Shown piece after piece: positions 60,764-64,000 of a stretch of DNA of 64,000 nt. How positions within the stretch are numbered: position 1 is the first letter of the stretch; the number at the start of each line of letters is the position of its first letter. A program made the translations under genes and the position numbers. Under the pieces are notes generated by a model, which did not search any database, was not told where the DNA came from, and worked only from the letters and a program-made list of their open reading frames with translations. Location: contig NZ_OY970459.1 of assembly GCF_963853665.1 (NCBI RefSeq), positions 3,534,001 to 3,598,000 of the forward strand, in the 5' to 3' direction. This stretch comes from Mycobacterium decipiens (lineage in GTDB: Bacteria; Actinomycetota; Actinomycetes; Mycobacteriales; Mycobacteriaceae).

Positions 60764-60861
60764 GACTGGATTACCTGCTTTCTTTCCGTTCTCATATGCA
60801 CCGACACTAACCAACCAGGCTGGCTGTTTGGCGGTCACGCACCCCCCGAAATGGGCACGTT

Positions 60862-60872
60862 CGCTCACAGCG
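60862..60872. promoter_or_regulatory. ClgR box upstream of clpP1
   Basis: CGCTCACAGCG matches the CGCYNANRGCG core of the actinobacterial ClgR operator. It abuts the tig stop codon (60873-60875) and sits about 100 bases upstream of the clpP1 start, where ClgR activates clpP1P2 in M. tuberculosis. Confidence 0.7.
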
Positions 60873-62297
60873 TCATGTTGTCGCGGAGTCGGACGACTCC
60901 TGCAACGCATCCTCGTCGGCCTCGGGGTCCAACTTGTCGGCCTCGGTAGCCTCGCCTGCCGGCTCGGCCTCCGGAGCCCGCTTACCGAAGAATTCACTGG
61001 TGTCGATCGTGTTTCCGTCGGTGTCGGTGACCGTTGCCGCCTCGGCTGCCGCCCGGATCGCCAGCTCGCGCCGCACGTCGGCGAACATGCTCGGCAACTG
61101 GTTGTTCTCTTGGAGATAGCCGAACAGCTGCTGCGGCTCGATGCCATATTGCCGAGACGTCGCGACCAGTCGTTCAGTCAGATCATCCTGGCCGACCTGG
61201 ACCTTGAGGTCATCGGCCAGGGCATCCAGCAACAACTGCCTCTTGACGTCTTTCTCCGAGGCGCTGCGGGCCTCAGCATCGAACGCCGAGCGCGACGAGC
61301 CTTGCTCGACGAGCAACTCATTGAACCTCGCTTCGTCGTGATCGAGACCGCGCAGCGCGCTGTGCAGGACGCTGTCGAACTGGGCCTGCACATACGACTC
61401 CGGCAACGGCACATCGACCTGGTCAAGTAACGCGTCGATGGTGGCGTTTCGAATCTGCTCGGCCTGCTGGGTGCGCTTAGCCTGGCGCACCTGGTCGGTG
61501 AGGTTGGCCCGCAACTCCTCGATTGTGTCGAACTCGCTGGCTAGCTGCGCGAATTCGTCGTCGGGCTCTGGTAATTCGCGCTCCTTGATCGACCTAACCG
61601 TGACGGTCACTTGCGCTTCCTGTCCGGCGTGTTCGCCGGCCGCCAGCTTGGCGGTGAAGACCCGGGACTCATCGGTGGACAACCCGACAACCGCGTCGTC
61701 GAGACCGGCGATGAGTCGGCCGGAGCCGACCTCGTGGGACAGGCCCTCGGCGGCGGCGTTCGGTACGTCCTCCCCGTCGACGGTGGCGGACAGGTCGATC
61801 GAGACGAAGTCGCCAACGGCCACTGGCCGGTCCACGTCGGTCAGGGTGCCGAACCGCGCGCGTAGCGACTGCAGCTCGGCATCGACGTCCTCGTCGCTGA
61901 CCTCGATCCGATCCACCGAGACCGCAAGTGCGCCCAGGTCCGGAAGGGTGATCTTGGGGCGGATGTCGACCTCGGCGGTGAAGGTCAGATCCTGGCCGTA
62001 CTCCTTTTTGGTCACCTCGATGTCGGGCCGACCCAGCGGTTGGACCTCCGACTCGGCCACCGCCTGTCCGTACCGGCTCGGCAACGCATCGTTGACGATC
62101 TGATCGAGCATCGCCTCTCGGCCGATCCGCGCCTCGAGCAGTTTGGCCGGCGCCTTCCCCGGCCGAAAGCCGGGCAACCGTACCTGTTTGGCGAGCTCCT
62201 TGTAGGCCCGCTGGAAATCGGGCTCGAGCTCGGCGAAAGGCACCTCCACATTGATGCGAACCCGGGTGGGGCTCAACTGCTCGACGGTGCTCTTCAC
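60873..62297 (-). CDS. tig: Trigger factor
   Basis: A 474-residue ribosome-bound chaperone. The ribosome-binding signature GFRPGKAP lies in the N-domain, a PPIase (FKBP) domain in the middle (about 155-240; [17 protein letters not shown]), and a helical C-domain with an acidic tail ([17 protein letters not shown]). The GTG start at 62297 ([10 protein letters not shown]) has AAGGAG upstream. The frame extends to 62390 but crosses the tRNA-Pro gene, so that start is rejected. Confidence 0.95.
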   Translation of the reverse strand: MKSTVEQLSPTRVRINVEVPFAELEPDFQRAYKELAKQVRLPGFRPGKAPAKLLEARIGREAMLDQIVNDALPSRYGQAVAESEVQPLGRPDIEVTKKEYGQDLTFTAEVDIRPKITLPDLGALAVSVDRIEVSDEDVDAELQSLRARFGTLTDVDRPVAVGDFVSIDLSATVDGEDVPNAAAEGLSHEVGSGRLIAGLDDAVVGLSTDESRVFTAKLAAGEHAGQEAQVTVTVRSIKERELPEPDDEFAQLASEFDTIEELRANLTDQVRQAKRTQQAEQIRNATIDALLDQVDVPLPESYVQAQFDSVLHSALRGLDHDEARFNELLVEQGSSRSAFDAEARSASEKDVKRQLLLDALADDLKVQVGQDDLTERLVATSRQYGIEPQQLFGYLQENNQLPSMFADVRRELAIRAAAEAATVTDTDGNTIDTSEFFGKRAPEAEPAGEATEADKLDPEADEDALQESSDSATT

Positions 62298-62329
62298 GGG
62301 TGTGCTCCTTGGTGTCGATAATGGTCGGC

Positions 62330-62406
62330 TGGTCGGGGTGACAGGATTTGAACCTGCGGCCTTCCGCTCCCAAAGCGGATGCGCTACCAAGCTGCGCTAC
62401 ACCCCG
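62330..62406 (-). tRNA. tRNA-Pro (anticodon TGG)
   Basis: The acceptor stem CGGGGTG pairs with CACCCCG; the anticodon loop TTTGGGA gives TGG; the T arm GCAGGTTCAAATCCTG is standard. The CCA end is encoded (ACCA at 62330-62333). It lies 32 bases upstream of tig. Confidence 0.95.
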
Positions 62407-62460
62407 CGCTGACCTCGCGATCCTACGGCCCGGCGCGGCCGGGCCCGAAATGACCTCGTC

Positions 62461-62479
62461 AGACCTCACGAGGAGGTCT
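62461..62479. other. Hairpin between the divergent tRNA genes
   Basis: AGACCTC, five bases, GAGGTCT: a perfect seven-base stem without a T-run, in the interval between the divergent tRNA genes. It may be an operator or a structural element; the role is unknown. Confidence 0.3.
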
Positions 62480-62541
62480 CAAAACGGCTCCGATTAGATT
62501 TGATGTCCTTCGCCACGTACAGTCGCGCTCGACTAATACAC

Positions 62542-62615
62542 GCGGGCGTAGCTCAATGGTAGAGCCCTAGTCTTCCAAACTAGCGACGCGGGTTCGATTC
62601 CCGTCGCCCGCTCCA
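62542..62615 (+). tRNA. tRNA-Gly (anticodon TCC)
   Basis: The acceptor GCGGGCG pairs with CGCCCGC; the anticodon loop CTTCCAA gives TCC; the T arm GCGGGTTCGATTCCCGT is standard. CCA is encoded at 62613-62615. It ends 11 bases before lipP. Confidence 0.95.
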
Positions 62616-62626
62616 GCAAAGGCGCC

Positions 62627-63811
62627 ATGAGCGACGTCGATGTCAAGGGCTCATGCGCGTCGAAGTTCGTCAAGGTACGCGACGCGTTCGAGCGCAACTT
62701 TGTACTGCACAACGAGATCGGCGCGGCCGTCGCGGTGTGGGTGGACGGCGATCTCGTCGTTAACCTGTGGGGCGGTTTCGCCGACGCCGCCGGTACCCGG
62801 CCGTGGCAACACGACACGCTGTCCACCGTGCTGTCCGGCACTAAGGCACTTACCGCCACCTGTGTCCATCGGCTCGCCGACCGCGGTGAGCTTGACCTGT
62901 ACGCGCCGGTGGCGGACTACTGGCCCGAATTCGGGCAGGCCGGCAAGGAGACCATCACCCTGGCAATGGTGCTAAGCCACCGCTCCGGCGCTATCGGGCC
63001 GCGCCAACGGCTGAGCTGGGAGCAGGTCGCCGACTGGGACTTTGTCTGTGACCAGCTGGCCGCCGCCGAACCGTGGTGGGAGCCGGGTACCGCGCAGGGC
63101 TACCACATGACCACCTTCGGTTTCATCCTCGGCGAGGTGTTCCGCCGGGTCACCGGGCGCACGGTCGGTCAGTACCTGCGCACCGAGATCGCTAAGCCGC
63201 TGGGCGCCGACATCCACATCGGCTTGCATCCGACCGAACAGGGCCGCTGCGCCGATCGGGTCAACAAGCCACACATCCGCCAAGTGCTGGCCGACGTCCA
63301 GGCCCCCGGCGACCCCACCAGCCTGGACGATCACCCCAAGGCCGCATTGTCGGTGTCGATGGGATTCGCCCCCGACGACGAACTCGGCTCCAACGACCTG
63401 CAGCTGTGGCGCCAGATCGAGTTCCCCGGCACCAACGGACAGGTGTCAGCATTGGGGCTGGCGACGTTCTACAACGCGCTCGCCCAGGAAAGACTGCTCA
63501 GTCGCGCACAGATGGACCGGGTCCGGGTTTCGCAGGGCGGCTTCGACACCGATCTGGTGCTCGGGCCGAGGGTCGCCGACCATGGCTGGGGCCTGGGCTA
63601 CATGCTCAATCAGCGCGGCGTCAACGGACCCAACCCTCGGATTTTCGGGCACGGCGGCCTCGGCGGCTCGTTCGGGTTCGTCGACATTGAGCACCGGATC
63701 GGCTACGCGTACGTCATGAACCGCTTCGACGCCACCCAGGCCAACGCGGACCCGCGCAGCGTCGCCCTGTCCAACGAGGTCTACGCCGCGCTAGGGGTAA
63801 ACGCCGCTTAG
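62627..63811 (+). CDS. lipP: Family VIII carboxylesterase/beta-lactamase-fold LipP
   Basis: A 394-residue serine hydrolase orthologous to Rv2463. The catalytic SxxK is SGTK in STVLSGTKALTA, with Tyr in YHMTTFGF as the likely YxN/YAA-type base and a late GHGGLGGS block. It probably hydrolyses short-chain esters, in the cytosol because no signal peptide is present. The ATG at 62627 lies 11 bases after tRNA-Gly, so co-transcription with the tRNA is possible. Confidence 0.9.
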   Translation: MSDVDVKGSCASKFVKVRDAFERNFVLHNEIGAAVAVWVDGDLVVNLWGGFADAAGTRPWQHDTLSTVLSGTKALTATCVHRLADRGELDLYAPVADYWPEFGQAGKETITLAMVLSHRSGAIGPRQRLSWEQVADWDFVCDQLAAAEPWWEPGTAQGYHMTTFGFILGEVFRRVTGRTVGQYLRTEIAKPLGADIHIGLHPTEQGRCADRVNKPHIRQVLADVQAPGDPTSLDDHPKAALSVSMGFAPDDELGSNDLQLWRQIEFPGTNGQVSALGLATFYNALAQERLLSRAQMDRVRVSQGGFDTDLVLGPRVADHGWGLGYMLNQRGVNGPNPRIFGHGGLGGSFGFVDIEHRIGYAYVMNRFDATQANADPRSVALSNEVYAALGVNAA

Positions 63812-63830
63812 ACCGGTGGCCGCCGGCCGG

Positions 63831-64000
63831 TCAGGTCTGACAGGTCGGGCACCAGAAGACGTTGCGGCCCTCGAGGAGTGCCGTGCGGATCACTCCCCCA
63901 CACACCCGACACGCTTCGCCGGCCCGGCGGTACACGTAGGTGCGGGGCCGGTCGGGCCGATATGACGGCGGACCATGGTCGTGTTCGGGACGTACCACGA
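63831..64000 (-). CDS. Formamidopyrimidine/Nei-type DNA glycosylase, 3' part
   Basis: The last 56 codons of a gene entering from the right edge. The frame ends in the zinc-finger CRVCGGVIRTALLEGRNVFW and CPTCQT, diagnostic of Fpg/Nei base-excision glycosylases, preceded by RTYVYRRAGEA. Position and sequence fit the Rv2464c (nei2) orthologue. It is convergent with lipP. The catalytic N-terminus is outside the window. Confidence 0.8.
   Translation of the reverse strand, partial: VVRPEHDHGPPSYRPDRPRTYVYRRAGEACRVCGGVIRTALLEGRNVFWCPTCQT

Noticed and set aside
62298..62390. Upstream start for trigger factor
   Set aside because: It would be translated through the tRNA-Pro gene; GTG at 62297 has the ribosome site.

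Overview
The window reads as chromosome of a slow-growing, non-tuberculous Mycobacterium close to the M. tuberculosis complex (M. kansasii-like is my best guess, by inference). It is GC-rich. Most genes follow the H37Rv order Rv2425c to Rv2464c as I remember it: proA, oxyR/ahpC/ahpD, PE25-PPE41, an MscS-like channel plus cyclase, rbsK, nadE, proB-obg-rpmA-rplU, dctA, rne, ndk-folC-valS, rpfE, mobA, korA/korB, clpX, mmuM, clpP2-clpP1-tig, two tRNAs, lipP and a Nei-type glycosylase. Intact oxyR argues against the M. tuberculosis complex, where that gene is a pseudogene. PE/PPE genes, a 53-bp MIRU-like array and 13E12-type remnants point to Mycobacterium.

Layout. 1-4530: MoxR/VWA pair, proline synthesis (proA) and the divergent oxyR/ahpC-ahpD peroxide-defence locus with a clear OxyR operator. 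4531-15960: an accessory island that H37Rv lacks here. It holds a minus-strand permease, ABC-ATPase and patatin operon (relatives of Rv2563-Rv2565), a large cyclase-AAA-TPR regulator, a Rieske oxygenase, and decayed IS1634-, IS3- and IS30-type transposases. 15963-18580: a tandem duplication of PE25-PPE41. One PE copy is broken, and a 50-bp upstream segment is inverted between the copies. 18630-24415: cyclic-nucleotide-linked channel and cyclase, a 13E12 remnant, rbsK and a methyltransferase-like membrane protein. 24412-27999: a second accessory cassette, a GntR regulator divergent from a lyase and aconitase-type two-subunit dehydratase operon. 27936-31900: nadE divergent from a class II sirtuin, then a scarred stretch with a PE_PGRS remnant and an obg'/nadE' joint. 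32020-45200: proB-obg-ribosomal proteins, dctA, rne, ndk, folC, valS. 45276-50016: two pseudogenes, an oxidoreductase, and rpfE with a long structured leader. 50017-64000: mobA, korAB, an MFS gene with clpX, mmuM, a drug-efflux-like MFS, clpP2P1-tig, tRNAs and lipP.

How the parts work together. A cyclic-nucleotide theme recurs: two class III cyclase-fold proteins (one with lost catalytic residues) and three proteins with cNMP-binding domains (ABC ATPase, patatin, MscS-like channel). Protein quality control (clpX, clpP1P2, tig) and RNA/protein synthesis genes form the conserved core. The most distinctive features are the cyclase/ABC/patatin module with 22-bp upstream iterons, the lyase/dehydratase cassette with its palindromic operator, the PE25-PPE41 duplication with an inverted promoter segment, and a probable tandem-duplication scar joining obg to nadE.
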